From Nocardia aurantia (GTDB lineage Bacteria > Actinomycetota > Actinomycetes > Mycobacteriales > Mycobacteriaceae): DNA of 64,000 bases. The stretch is from positions 62,001 through 126,000 of the forward strand of contig NZ_WEGI01000012.1 of assembly GCF_009604425.1 (NCBI RefSeq), read 5' to 3'. Both the position numbers and the translations under genes were made by a program. The notes under the pieces were generated by a model. That model was not told the origin of the DNA and made no database searches. It worked only from the letters and a program-made list of their open reading frames with translations. Positions 43,575-52,439 of this stretch are shown piece by piece. The stretch's first letter is position 1; every line of letters starts with the position of its first letter.

Positions 43575-44390
43575 TCAACGAATTCCGGCGCGTCGGAGCT
43601 GCCTGGCGAGATCGGCGGCGGCGGTGTGCAGCACGGCGCCGATGCGGTGCTGCTCGCTCTCGGACACGTGGTCGGCGGGCATCGAGCAGCTGACCGCGTC
43701 GGTGGCCGGGATCCGGTACGGCACGGCCGCGGCCGCGCAGGCCACGCCGGCGGTGCCCTCGCCCCGCTCGGTCGCGTAGCCGCGTTCGCGCACCACGCCG
43801 AGTTCGCCGTACAGCGTGTCGCGGTCGGTGACGGTGGCACCGGTCAGTGCCTCGAAGCGCGGCGGCAGCAGGTCGGCCAGTTCGGCGTCGGCCAGTTCCG
43901 CGAGCAGCGCCTTGCCGAGGGCGGTGGCGTGCGCGGGCAGGGTGCGGCCGACCCGGGAGATCAGGTGCCCGGACCGATGCGATTCCCGGGTCTCCAGGTA
44001 GACGACCTCGGCGCCGGCCAGCCGGGCGTAGTGGACGGTGAATCCGGTGTCCTCGCGCAGCCGTTCCAGCATCTCGATCACGTAGGGGAGCGCGGGATCA
44101 CGGTCCAGATAGGCGGTACCGCAGATCAGGGCCCGGACGCCGAGCCGGAACCGGGTGCCGGCCTCGTCGGCCTCGATCCAGCCGGCGTCGTGCAGGGTGC
44201 GCAGCAGTCCGTGCAGGCTGGACCGCGGGAATCCGGTGGCCTCGTGCATCTCGGCCAGCGACAGCCAGGACCGGTGTGCGGCGAAGACCTCGAGCAGGGT
44301 GATCGTGCGACGGGCCGACTTCACCCCGGTCGCGGACTCCTCCGGGTGCGGGATCGGGTCGTCGGCGGTTCGCCGATCCGGGCTCTGCAT
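43575..44390 (-). CDS. IclR-family transcriptional regulator
   Basis: A 271-residue regulator with an N-terminal winged HTH (about 25-85: ITLLEVFAAHRSWLSLAEMHEATGFPRSSLHGLLRTLHDAGW) and the IclR effector domain (about 100-265, RVGRTLPAHATALGKALLAEL, SCSMPADH). The ATG at 44390 is preferred over a GTG at 44408 because AAAGGA lies six bases upstream. It is co-transcribed with udh and flanked by a palindrome of the IclR kind; probably represses the locus until a uronate or keto-acid intermediate appears. Confidence 0.9.
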   Translation of the reverse strand: MQSPDRRTADDPIPHPEESATGVKSARRTITLLEVFAAHRSWLSLAEMHEATGFPRSSLHGLLRTLHDAGWIEADEAGTRFRLGVRALICGTAYLDRDPALPYVIEMLERLREDTGFTVHYARLAGAEVVYLETRESHRSGHLISRVGRTLPAHATALGKALLAELADAELADLLPPRFEALTGATVTDRDTLYGELGVVRERGYATERGEGTAGVACAAAAVPYRIPATDAVSCSMPADHVSESEQHRIGAVLHTAAADLARQLRRAGIR

Positions 44391-44427
44391 GACATTCCTT
44401 TCCGGCACGGATCTCTTGCTGGAAAGT

Positions 44428-44468
44428 ATTCACATTTATGAACTGTCGTGTGATACCTGTTCGGCATT
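44428..44468. promoter_or_regulatory. Divergent promoter with IclR-type and LysR-type sites
   Basis: ATTCA-CATTTA-TGAAC (44428-44443) matches the palindrome before the transporter in all but one arm base. GATAC-CTGTTCG-GCATT (44452-44468) matches the first half and spacer style of the LysR-type box there. A longer-range pair, TGATACC (44451-44457) and GGTATCA (44495-44501), brackets the LysR promoter. Confidence 0.55.
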
Positions 44469-44524
44469 GTGTGATGCCCAATTGATGTTGGACCGGTATC
44501 AGTAGAGGGCTCTAACCTGGCGTC

Positions 44525-45433
44525 GTGACCGACCACGGCAAGCTGTCCTCCATGTTGTCCCTGGAACAGGTGCGTGGTTTCGTCGTGGTCGCCGAGGAGG
44601 GCAACTTCCGGCGCGCGGCCGAACGCCTGCAGATGACCCAGCCGCCGCTGAGCCGGCAGATCCAGAAACTGGAACGCGATATCGGCGTGCTGCTGCTGGA
44701 CCGCACCCAGCGCCAGGTGGTGCTGACCCCGGCCGGCGAGGCGTTCCTCGCCGAGGCCCGGCGGCTGCTGGCCCTCGCGGAGGCCGCGCCCGGCACCGCC
44801 CGGCTGGTGGCCGCGGGCCACACGGGAACCGTCCGCATCGGCTTCACCGCCACCGCGGGCTTCGGTTTCCTGGGTGGCTTCCTCAACCAGATCAGCAACG
44901 CGCTGCCCGAGGTGGAACTCACCCTCGGCGAACAGGTCAGCGCCGAGCAGTTCGGCGAACTGGCCAGCGGCAGACTGGATCTGGCGCTGGCCCGGCCGCC
45001 GTTCGACCGGGTCGAGTTCGACGGCCGGCTGGTGCACCGCGAACCGCTGGTGCTCGCCGTACCGGAGTCGCACCGGCTGGCGGCCTCCGGGCCGCTGGCG
45101 ATCCGGGAGCTCGAGGGTGAGCGACTGCTGGTGTACGCGCCCGGCCCCGCACGCTATTTCGCCGAGTTGACGGCGCGGACCCTGGCCGGGATCTCCTACG
45201 ACACCGCCGACCGGCTCACCCAAGTGCACACGATGCTGGCCCTGGTGTCGGCCGGTCGCGGCCTGGCGCTGGTCCCGGAGACCGCCGGGCATCTGCATCC
45301 GGACGGGGTGCGGTATCGCCCGCTCACCGGCGTGCGCGAGCATGCCGAGCTGTACGCCGTCTGGCGGCGGCGCCCGGCCAATCCGGCCCTGCGGCGCGTC
45401 ATCGATCTGCTGGAGACGTGGCCGGACTCCTGA
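44525..45433 (+). CDS. LysR-family transcriptional regulator
   Basis: A 302-residue regulator. HTH at about 10-70 (LEQVRGFVVVAEEGNFRRAAERLQMTQPPLSRQIQKLE), effector-binding domain 95-300. Divergent from the IclR gene, 43 bp before kdgD and co-directional with the three enzyme genes, so probably their activator. The start is GTG at 44525; the conserved part begins at an internal ATG nine codons later. Confidence 0.9.
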   Translation: MTDHGKLSSMLSLEQVRGFVVVAEEGNFRRAAERLQMTQPPLSRQIQKLERDIGVLLLDRTQRQVVLTPAGEAFLAEARRLLALAEAAPGTARLVAAGHTGTVRIGFTATAGFGFLGGFLNQISNALPEVELTLGEQVSAEQFGELASGRLDLALARPPFDRVEFDGRLVHREPLVLAVPESHRLAASGPLAIRELEGERLLVYAPGPARYFAELTARTLAGISYDTADRLTQVHTMLALVSAGRGLALVPETAGHLHPDGVRYRPLTGVREHAELYAVWRRRPANPALRRVIDLLETWPDS

Positions 45434-45476
45434 GCGGCCCGTCGCCCCGGAAACCTTGTGTCAGAAAGGAATACCC

Positions 45477-46391
45477 GTGTCACAGATATCCGCCGCGGAC
45501 CTCGGCCCGGCACTGGGCCGTGGCCTGTTGTCGTTCCCGGTCACGCACTTCGACGCCGAACTGCGGTTCGACGAGGCCGCCTATCGGGAGCACATCGGCT
45601 GGCTGGCCGGCTACGACGTGGCCGGACTGTTCGCGGCCGGCGGCACGGGCGAGGGCTTCTCGCTGACCACCGCCGAGATCGATGCGGTGGTGCGGGCGGC
45701 GGTCGCCGAGATCGCCGGCCGGGTGCCGGTGATCGCGCCCGCCACCGCCGGCACCGCCGTCGCGGTCGAGCAGACCCGCAACGCCGAGGCCGCCGGCGCC
45801 GACGGCATCCTGCTGATGCCGCCGTACCTCACGGAGGCCGGGCCCGACGGACTGCTCGAACACGTCGCGGCCGTGTGCGCGGCGACCTCGCTCGGCGTCA
45901 TCGTCTACAGCCGCGCCAACGCCAAGATCGACGACATCACCGTGGCCCGGATGGCCGACCGCTGCCCGAATCTGATCGGCTACAAGGACGGCGTCGGCAA
46001 CATCGAGACCATGACCCGGGTCCATGCCCGGATGGGGGAGCGGCTCACCTACATCGGCGGGCTGCCGACCGCGGAGACCTTTGCCCTGCCGTATACCGAA
46101 ATGGGCGTCACCACATACTCTTCGGCGATCTTCAACTTCGTGCCGGAGTTCGCGCTGCGGTTCTACGACGCGGTGCGCGCGCACGACCGCGAGGCCGTCT
46201 ACGCGGCGCTGCGCACCTTCGTGCTGCCCTATCTGGACATCCGCGACCGCCGGCCGGGTTATGCGGTGTCGATCATCAAGGCCGGGCTGACCGCCGTGGG
46301 CCGGCCCGCCGGGCCGGTCCGCCCGCCGCTGACCGATCTCACCCCCGGTGAGCTCGCCGACCTGACGGAACTCATCAAAGCCGTTGCCTGA
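45477..46391 (+). CDS. kdgD: 5-dehydro-4-deoxyglucarate dehydratase
   Basis: DapA-fold enzyme that dehydrates and decarboxylates 5-keto-4-deoxyglucarate to alpha-ketoglutarate semialdehyde and CO2. 304 residues. Schiff-base lysine K170 (LIGYKDGVGN) and Y144 (VIVYSR) are in place; GGTGEG near 55 is the substrate loop. The GTG at 45477 follows AGAAAGGA. It ends 13 bp before the next enzyme gene, whose product is its substrate, so the chemistry and order agree. Confidence 0.92.
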   Translation: MSQISAADLGPALGRGLLSFPVTHFDAELRFDEAAYREHIGWLAGYDVAGLFAAGGTGEGFSLTTAEIDAVVRAAVAEIAGRVPVIAPATAGTAVAVEQTRNAEAAGADGILLMPPYLTEAGPDGLLEHVAAVCAATSLGVIVYSRANAKIDDITVARMADRCPNLIGYKDGVGNIETMTRVHARMGERLTYIGGLPTAETFALPYTEMGVTTYSSAIFNFVPEFALRFYDAVRAHDREAVYAALRTFVLPYLDIRDRRPGYAVSIIKAGLTAVGRPAGPVRPPLTDLTPGELADLTELIKAVA

Positions 46392-46404
46392 GAGGGACTT
46401 TCCG

Positions 46405-47541
46405 ATGACCATCGCATCCCCGGTACTGGACCGGATCACCGGCGTGCAGATCTCCTCGGTCATGCTGCCGCTACCCACCGGAATCAGCGACGCCAAGGTG
46501 CTCACCGGCCGGCAGCGGCCGATGACCGAGGTCGCGGTGCTGTTCGCGGAGATCCGCACCGAGGCCGGGCTCGAGGGCATCGGCGTGAGCTATTCCAAAC
46601 GGGCCGGCGGCCCCGGCCAATTCGCGCACGCGCGGGAGATCGCCCCGGTCCTGCTCGGCGAGGACCCGAGCGATATCGCCAAGATCTGGGACAAGCTGAT
46701 GTGGGCGGGCGCCTCGGTGGGCCGTAGTGGCCTGTCGGTGCAGGCCATCGCCGCCTTCGACGTCGCCCTCTGGGATCTGAAGGCGAAACGCGCCGGCCTG
46801 CCGCTGGCGAAACTGCTGGGCGCGCACCGGGATTCGGTCCGCACCTACAACACCTCCGGTGGCTTCCTGAACGCGCCGATCGAGGAGGTCCTGGACCGGG
46901 CCACCGAATCGGTCGCGAACGGCATCGGCGGCATCAAGATCAAGGTCGGCCATCCCGACCATCGCGTCGACCTGGCCCGGGTCACCGCGGTCCGCGAGAA
47001 GATCGGCGACGCGGTGCCGTTGATGGTCGACGCCAACCAGCAGTGGGACCGTCCCACCGCGCAACGGATGTGCCGCGCCTTCGAGCCGCTGAACCTGGTG
47101 TGGATCGAAGAACCGTTGGACGCCTACGATTTCGCGGGCCACGCGAAACTGGCCCGCACCTTCGACACCCCGATCGCCACCGGCGAGATGCTCACCAGCG
47201 TCGCCGAGCACGCGGAATTGATCCGCGCCGGAGTGGATATCGTGCAGCCGGATGCCCCCCGGGTCGGCGGCATCACCCGCTTCCTCGAGGTCATGTCACT
47301 GGCCTCGCGCGAAAATCTGCAACTCGCACCGCATTTCGTGATGGAGGTGCACGTGCACCTGGCCGCCGCGTATCCGCTGGAGCCCTGGGTGGAACACTTC
47401 GAATGGTTCGACCCGCTGTTCGAGGAGCGGCTGGAGATCAGCGACGGCCGCATGCACCTGTCCCCCCGGCCGGGACTCGGTGTGACGCTGAGTGATCAAG
47501 CGCGAGCCTGGACCGTCGCCGACCACGAGATCCGGGCCTGA
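46405..47541 (+). CDS. L-talarate/galactarate dehydratase (enolase superfamily)
   Basis: Dehydrates galactarate (or L-talarate) to 5-keto-4-deoxyglucarate. The 378-residue protein has the mandelate-racemase-type barrel: base pair K178-I-K180, metal ligands D209, E235 and E261, and H310. Stretches such as VDANQQWDRPTA, IEEPLDAYDFAGHA, VQPDAPRVGGI and PHFVMEVH are typical of the Salmonella talarate/galactarate dehydratase. The ATG at 46405 has GAGAGGGA upstream. It lies between kdgD and the aldehyde dehydrogenase, which is the right place for the pathway. Confidence 0.9.
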   Translation: MTIASPVLDRITGVQISSVMLPLPTGISDAKVLTGRQRPMTEVAVLFAEIRTEAGLEGIGVSYSKRAGGPGQFAHAREIAPVLLGEDPSDIAKIWDKLMWAGASVGRSGLSVQAIAAFDVALWDLKAKRAGLPLAKLLGAHRDSVRTYNTSGGFLNAPIEEVLDRATESVANGIGGIKIKVGHPDHRVDLARVTAVREKIGDAVPLMVDANQQWDRPTAQRMCRAFEPLNLVWIEEPLDAYDFAGHAKLARTFDTPIATGEMLTSVAEHAELIRAGVDIVQPDAPRVGGITRFLEVMSLASRENLQLAPHFVMEVHVHLAAAYPLEPWVEHFEWFDPLFEERLEISDGRMHLSPRPGLGVTLSDQARAWTVADHEIRA

Positions 47542-47544
47542 CCG

Positions 47545-49014
47545 ATGGAGGAGAACGTGACCGAACTGCCCGCCGAAACCGATCCCGCCGAGATCGACCG
47601 GATCGTCACCGCCGCCGTCGCGGCCGCCGCGGAACTGGCCCGCACCACCCCGGCCGAACGCGCCGCCTGGCTGCACGCCGCCGCCGACGCCCTGGACGCC
47701 GCCGCCGGCGAACTGATCGAACTGGCCGCCGCCGAAACCCACCTCCCCGCACAGCCCCGGCTGCGTGGCGAGTTGGTGCGCACCGTCTTCCAGCTGCGAC
47801 TGTTCGCGGAGGTGCTCACCGACGGCGAATTCCTGCGCGCCACAGTCGATCACGCCGACCCGGCCTGGCCGATGGGCCCGCGACCGGACATCCGCCGCAC
47901 GGTGGTACCGATCGGCCCGGTCCTGGTGTTCGCGGCGAGCAACTTCCCGCTGACCCTGAGCGTCGCCGGCCACGACACCGCGGCGGCGCTGGCGGCGGGT
48001 TGTCCCGTGGTGCTGAAGGCCCATCCCGGGCACCCCCGGCTGTCCGCGCGGGTCCGCGACCTCCTCGTGGCCGCGCTGACCGGCGCCGGCGCGCCCGCGG
48101 GCACCTTCGAGAACATCTACGGCGTCGAGGCGGGCGCCGTCGCGCTGCGGCATCCCGGCGTCGAGGCGGCCTCGTTCACCGGTTCGGAGGCCGGTGGGCG
48201 CGCCCTGTTCGACATCGCCAACGCCCGCCCCCGCCCGATCCCGTTCTACGGCGAGCTGGGCAGCGTGAACCCGGTGGTCGTGACCCCCGGCGCGGTCGCG
48301 GCCCGTGGTCCCGAGATCGCCACCGGTTACGTCGGCTCGTTCACCCTCGGCGCGGGCCAGTTCTGCACCAAACCGGGCCTGCTGCTGCTCCCCGCCGGCC
48401 ACGGACTGGACGAGGCCCTGACCGCCGCCGTGAAAGCCGTTCCGGCGCAACAGATGCTGAACGATCGCATCGCCGCCGGCTTCCGCTCCGGCGTCACCCG
48501 CCTCGACGACCACCCCGCCGTGACCGTGCTGGCGGCCACGGAATGGGGCGCCGACGCCTACCTCCCGACCCTGCTGAAGGTCGCCGCCGCCGATTTCGCG
48601 CCCGACACCCTGGGCCGGGAGTGCTTCGGCCCGGCCTCGATCGTGATCGAATATCGCGACATCGGCGAATTGCGTTCGGTCCTGGAGGAACTCGACCCCG
48701 GCTTGACTGCCACCGTGCACGCCGAACGCGACGAGGCCGACACCGTGCACGCCCTGCTCCCCACCCTGACCCGGCTGGCCGGCCGCCTGATCTGGAACGG
48801 CTGGCCCACCGGCATCACGCTGTCCTGGGCCCAGCAGCACGGCGGCCCCTACCCCGCCACCACCGCACCCACCTTCACCTCCATGGGCACCGCCGCCATC
48901 GACCGCTTTCTGCGCCCCGTCGCCTGGCAGGACTTCCCCGACGAATTCCTCCCCCCGGCCCTCCAGGAGGCCAACCCGTGGCAGTTGCCCCGCCGGATCG
49001 ACGGGAAGCGCTGA
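47545..49014 (+). CDS. Alpha-ketoglutarate semialdehyde (2,5-dioxovalerate) dehydrogenase
   Basis: A 489-residue NAD(P)-dependent aldehyde dehydrogenase that oxidises the kdgD product to 2-oxoglutarate. Catalytic C274 sits in GAGQFCTKPG, E237 in YGELGS, and N133 in FAASNFP. These local sequences (QFCTKPG, HPGHP) are those of the ketoglutarate-semialdehyde group rather than of betaine or succinic-semialdehyde enzymes. It starts 3 bp after the dehydratase stop, and ends the plus-strand operon. Confidence 0.9.
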   Translation: MEENVTELPAETDPAEIDRIVTAAVAAAAELARTTPAERAAWLHAAADALDAAAGELIELAAAETHLPAQPRLRGELVRTVFQLRLFAEVLTDGEFLRATVDHADPAWPMGPRPDIRRTVVPIGPVLVFAASNFPLTLSVAGHDTAAALAAGCPVVLKAHPGHPRLSARVRDLLVAALTGAGAPAGTFENIYGVEAGAVALRHPGVEAASFTGSEAGGRALFDIANARPRPIPFYGELGSVNPVVVTPGAVAARGPEIATGYVGSFTLGAGQFCTKPGLLLLPAGHGLDEALTAAVKAVPAQQMLNDRIAAGFRSGVTRLDDHPAVTVLAATEWGADAYLPTLLKVAAADFAPDTLGRECFGPASIVIEYRDIGELRSVLEELDPGLTATVHAERDEADTVHALLPTLTRLAGRLIWNGWPTGITLSWAQQHGGPYPATTAPTFTSMGTAAIDRFLRPVAWQDFPDEFLPPALQEANPWQLPRRIDGKR

Positions 49015-49030
49015 GCATCGCGAGGACTCT

Positions 49031-49061
49031 TATACTCACTTTTGCCAAAAGTGAGTATACT
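49031..49061. promoter_or_regulatory. 29-bp perfect palindrome overlapping the fic promoter
   Basis: TATACTCACTTTTG (49031-49044) and its exact complement (49046-49059) flank one central C. The right arm plus one base gives a -10 TATACT (49056-49061), 8 bp before the fic ATG, so the mRNA is probably leaderless. A repressor on this palindrome would block RNA polymerase. Confidence 0.8.
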
Positions 49062-49069
49062 GGCCGTTA

Positions 49070-50263
49070 ATGTCATCAGTTGACGTGTGGCCGAAGGTCC
49101 AGTGGGAGGAATATCTCTGGGTTCCTACGCTTCCCGCCGAGTTGGTGTCACGACGGGTGCGGGAGCGTCATCGCGGGCCCTACCGGGCGGCAACGGTGCC
49201 GCTGATCGCGCGACAGCGGGTCGTTCTGCCGAGCGCGGTGCTGGCGGCAGCCGAGGAGGCGTCGATCGATATCGCTCGCTTCGACGCCGAGGCGGGTGCG
49301 ATGGTGGCACCGTTCGGTGCGGTCCTGCTGCGTTCCGAATCGTCATCGTCATCGCGTATCGAAAATCTGACTTCGGGCGCAAAAGCCATTGCCCTGGCCG
49401 AACTCGGCGCCACCGACCAGCGCAATGCGGTGGAGATCATCGGCAATGTGCACGCCATGCAGACGGCGATAGATCTGAGCGACAGCCTCGACGAGGATCT
49501 CGTCCTCGCCGTGCACGCTGCGTTGATGACCGGACATGAACCCGCCGCCGGACAGTGGCGAACCCGGCAAGTCTGGATCGGAGGCGACAACTTCGGCCCG
49601 CACGGCGCCGAGTTCGTGCCACCGCATCACGACCGGGTACCCGCCGCGATGGCCGACCTGATGGCCTTCACCAGACGGGACGACATCCCGATCTTGGTCC
49701 ATGCCGCGCTGGCCCACGCGCATTTCGAAACCGTGCATCCCTTCACGGACGGCAACGGTCGGACCGGCCGGGCCCTGATCCATTCGATGCTGCGTACCCG
49801 GCAACTGACCCGGAACGTGACGGTGCCGATCGCGGCGGGTCTGCTCACCGATGTCACCACCTACTTCGCCGCCTTGACCGCCTACCGGAACGGCGACCCG
49901 GTTCCGATCGTGACCAGGATGGCGGAAGCCACTTTCGCGGCATTGACCAACGCTCGCCTTCTCGTCTCCGAGGTCATCGAGATCCGGCGAGAATGGGCTG
50001 CGGCCGTGAATGCTCGGCCGCAGGCCACGGCTTGGCGAATCGCCGATCTCGCACTGCGCCTGCCTGTTCTCGACGCCGAGACGATCGCGCGAGAACTGGA
50101 TCTCCCTCCCTCGAACGCCGTTCGAGCGCTCGACCCTCTCGTGGACGCAGGTGTGCTCACCGAATTCACCGGCAAGCGCCGGAACCGGATGTGGCAGGCG
50201 CGCGAAATACTCGACGCCCTCGACGCTTTCGCGGCTCGTGCCGGCCGTCGCAGTCTCGGCTGA
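49070..50263 (+). CDS. Fic-family AMP-transferase with C-terminal winged helix
   Basis: A 397-residue Fic protein, predicted to transfer AMP (or another NMP) to a protein. The active motif HPFTDGNGRTGR is complete (223-234). An inhibitory S-x-x-x-E-N motif (S94 to N99) lies N-terminal to it, so this is class II, normally self-inhibited. Residues about 325-385 form a winged helix (DAETIARELDLPPSNAVRALDPLVDAGVLTEF). With the palindrome over its promoter, this suggests self-repression. Target unknown. No antitoxin gene is adjacent, as expected for class II. Confidence 0.9.
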   Translation: MSSVDVWPKVQWEEYLWVPTLPAELVSRRVRERHRGPYRAATVPLIARQRVVLPSAVLAAAEEASIDIARFDAEAGAMVAPFGAVLLRSESSSSSRIENLTSGAKAIALAELGATDQRNAVEIIGNVHAMQTAIDLSDSLDEDLVLAVHAALMTGHEPAAGQWRTRQVWIGGDNFGPHGAEFVPPHHDRVPAAMADLMAFTRRDDIPILVHAALAHAHFETVHPFTDGNGRTGRALIHSMLRTRQLTRNVTVPIAAGLLTDVTTYFAALTAYRNGDPVPIVTRMAEATFAALTNARLLVSEVIEIRREWAAAVNARPQATAWRIADLALRLPVLDAETIARELDLPPSNAVRALDPLVDAGVLTEFTGKRRNRMWQAREILDALDAFAARAGRRSLG

Positions 50264-50406
50264 TCCGGGTTCATCCGATCGGGTGATTCGAGCGGCTCAC
50301 TTTCGCTCCGTTCGATTGTTGTAAAATCGGCGCGGCCGGATGTGTCAGGGGCGGGCTCGTGGTCGTGCACGCCACGAGGCCGATCGGGATCGGACGGGGT
50401 GGGCGA

Positions 50407-51654
50407 ATGTCGATCGAGAATGAGCGGCCGAGCATCGGCAACGGCGGGGAGAATCCGAAGAGTCTCTCGCACTGGGACATCTACCGCGCGTTTCATCCGC
50501 TGGACACCACCGATGCGCACAACGCGGGGGAGAGCTATCGGAAGATCGCCACCGGGTGGAGCGACGCGGTGCGGGATTTCGGTGCGCGCATCCTGCGTTC
50601 CAGCGCGTCGGCCTGGGACGGGCCCGCCGCGCAGGCGTCGCGGGAGGCGATCGCCAATTACGTTGCCCGCGCGCATGACCTGACTCCGGCGTTGCAGGCG
50701 CTGGCCGATCGGGTAGGCGCGGCGGTGGAGTCGATCAACGACACCAGAACCAAACTGCCGGAGCCGGTTTCGACCGTTCCGGCGTGGGATTACAAGGGGT
50801 GGACGGTCGGTCCGCTGTCCGGGTCGCACGCCAAGTCCAAGATCGACCATGCCCGCGACGAGGCGCAGCGGGTGATGGGGACCAATTACGTGACGCCGTT
50901 CGGGCGGGTCGACGGGGAGATTCCCGTCCTGCCGACACCGGTGAGCCCGGCCGCTCCGCTGTTCACGTTGCCGGACAGCGGTTCCGGTCCGGGCGGGCGC
51001 GACGGGGATGGTGCGGTCGTTCGGCCGGGGGCGGATGTGGTTCGGCCGGACGAGTCCCGAGGACCCGAAAGCGTTGACCGGGAGCAGGATTCGCCTGTCC
51101 CATCGGACGGGGCGGTGCCTGCCGGTGCCTCGAATTCGCCGGCCGATCCGGGAGCTGCCGCGGACCGTCTCGCGAGCGCCGGATCGGATCTGCCCTCGAC
51201 TCGGGCGGCCGGGATCGAGGCGCCGGGCTCGCCCGGCGACTCGGTGAGCGGGCTCGGTGGTTCGAGAGCCGGGACGTGGTCGGGCGGTCCTGGCGGTGGA
51301 CTCGGAACCGGCGGCCCGGGCTTCGCCGGGCCCGGGGTTGCCGGTCCGGGGCTCGCCGCTCCGGAGGTTGCCGCGCGGGGGCGCAGTGTGCCGGGCGTCG
51401 GAGGTGCGCCGGCCACGACTGCGCGCGGGTCCGCGCTGCGCGGGGGAGGTGCCGCGGGCGTGCCGGGTGTGGGGATGCCCGGGGGAAGGGCGCGCTCGGA
51501 GGAGGACGAACGGACTCGCCGGCTCCCGGAGTGGTTGCGTACCGGGGAGAATGCCGCCGAACTGCTCGGCCCGGAGCCGAAGACGTTGCAGGACGGGGTG
51601 ATCGGCACCGAGGACGACGAGCCGCCCGTGAGTGAGCAGCCGGGCGGTGAGTGA
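50407..51654 (+). CDS. ESX-type secreted substrate (WXG/PPE-like) with proline-glycine tail
   Basis: A 415-residue protein. Residues about 30-180 are helical with a WxG turn (SSASAWDGPAAQASREAI), as in WXG100/PPE-type ESX substrates. A long Gly/Pro/Ala-rich disordered region follows (about 190-375), and a conserved-looking end (LPEWLRTGENAAELLG, GVIG). There is no signal peptide. Its stop overlaps (TGATG) the start of an EspG-like gene, and EspG chaperones bind PPE-type substrates, which supports the call. No ESX core genes lie in the window. The ATG at 50407 was chosen to start the conserved part. Confidence 0.6.
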   Translation: MSIENERPSIGNGGENPKSLSHWDIYRAFHPLDTTDAHNAGESYRKIATGWSDAVRDFGARILRSSASAWDGPAAQASREAIANYVARAHDLTPALQALADRVGAAVESINDTRTKLPEPVSTVPAWDYKGWTVGPLSGSHAKSKIDHARDEAQRVMGTNYVTPFGRVDGEIPVLPTPVSPAAPLFTLPDSGSGPGGRDGDGAVVRPGADVVRPDESRGPESVDREQDSPVPSDGAVPAGASNSPADPGAAADRLASAGSDLPSTRAAGIEAPGSPGDSVSGLGGSRAGTWSGGPGGGLGTGGPGFAGPGVAGPGLAAPEVAARGRSVPGVGGAPATTARGSALRGGGAAGVPGVGMPGGRARSEEDERTRRLPEWLRTGENAAELLGPEPKTLQDGVIGTEDDEPPVSEQPGGE

Positions 51655-52412
51655 TGTCCGAATGGACTTGGGAGCCGGACGATTTCGCGGCGTTGTGGAC
51701 AAGCGATGCCGATGATCGGTTCCCGTTTCCCCTGGGGTATCTCAGCCGCTTCCGGACCAACGGCGAGGTGGCGGCGCACCGGCGATCGGTGCGCCGCCAC
51801 TACGACGCCGACGAGACCGAACTGATCCAGCTCGCGCTGCACACGCTCGCCGCCGCCGACCTTCTCATCGAAATCATCGGTGTCTCAACCGTATTGGGCG
51901 ACGGCGAGCAGCAGGAATATCGAATGGTGGGCGGCCGTACCGCGTATCACGCGGTGCTGCTGTCGCAGACGGTCGCCGCGGGTGTCGAGGGAACGATTCG
52001 CTGTCGGCTTTTTCGCCCGGACCTGCTGCCCATGCGCACGGCGCGTCTGCTGCCTGCCTTCCCGGCGGGAGGCGGGAAGCCGGACACCTTCCACATCGAT
52101 GATCTGCGACCCGAGGTTCTCGCGAATCCCGCGCGGAACGAGGCCGCGGAGCGGTTCCGGCGCAGGTTCGACCGGCCGGCCGCGGGTGGGGGGAGTGTCA
52201 TGCTGCGCACCGGCGCACAACACGGCCCGACCGCGCCGCGGTATGCCGCACAGTGGCTGGATCTGGTCGGCGACGGCCGTTACCTACAACAGCGCACTCG
52301 GGAACATGCGTCGATCCGCCCCGCCACTCCGGAGGAGATCACCGCACTGCTCACGTCGTGGATCGAACGGACGCTGGAACGTCTGCGTGCCGCGGCCTAC
52401 GAGAACCGCTGA
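51654..52412 (+). CDS. EspG-family ESX secretion chaperone
   Basis: A 252-residue soluble protein resembling EspG: it opens WTWEPDDFAALWTS...FPFPL and ends with the strand-rich GSVMLRTG...QWLDLVGDGRYLQQ followed by Pro-Ala-Thr and a final helix, all typical of that fold. EspG proteins bind PPE-type substrates in the cytosol and guide them to the ESX channel. It is translationally coupled to the substrate-like gene before it. The family call is from pattern, not from a search. Confidence 0.6.
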   Translation: MSEWTWEPDDFAALWTSDADDRFPFPLGYLSRFRTNGEVAAHRRSVRRHYDADETELIQLALHTLAAADLLIEIIGVSTVLGDGEQQEYRMVGGRTAYHAVLLSQTVAAGVEGTIRCRLFRPDLLPMRTARLLPAFPAGGGKPDTFHIDDLRPEVLANPARNEAAERFRRRFDRPAAGGGSVMLRTGAQHGPTAPRYAAQWLDLVGDGRYLQQRTREHASIRPATPEEITALLTSWIERTLERLRAAAYENR

Positions 52413-52439
52413 TGCCATGGCGTGCATTGTGGCCTGCCG

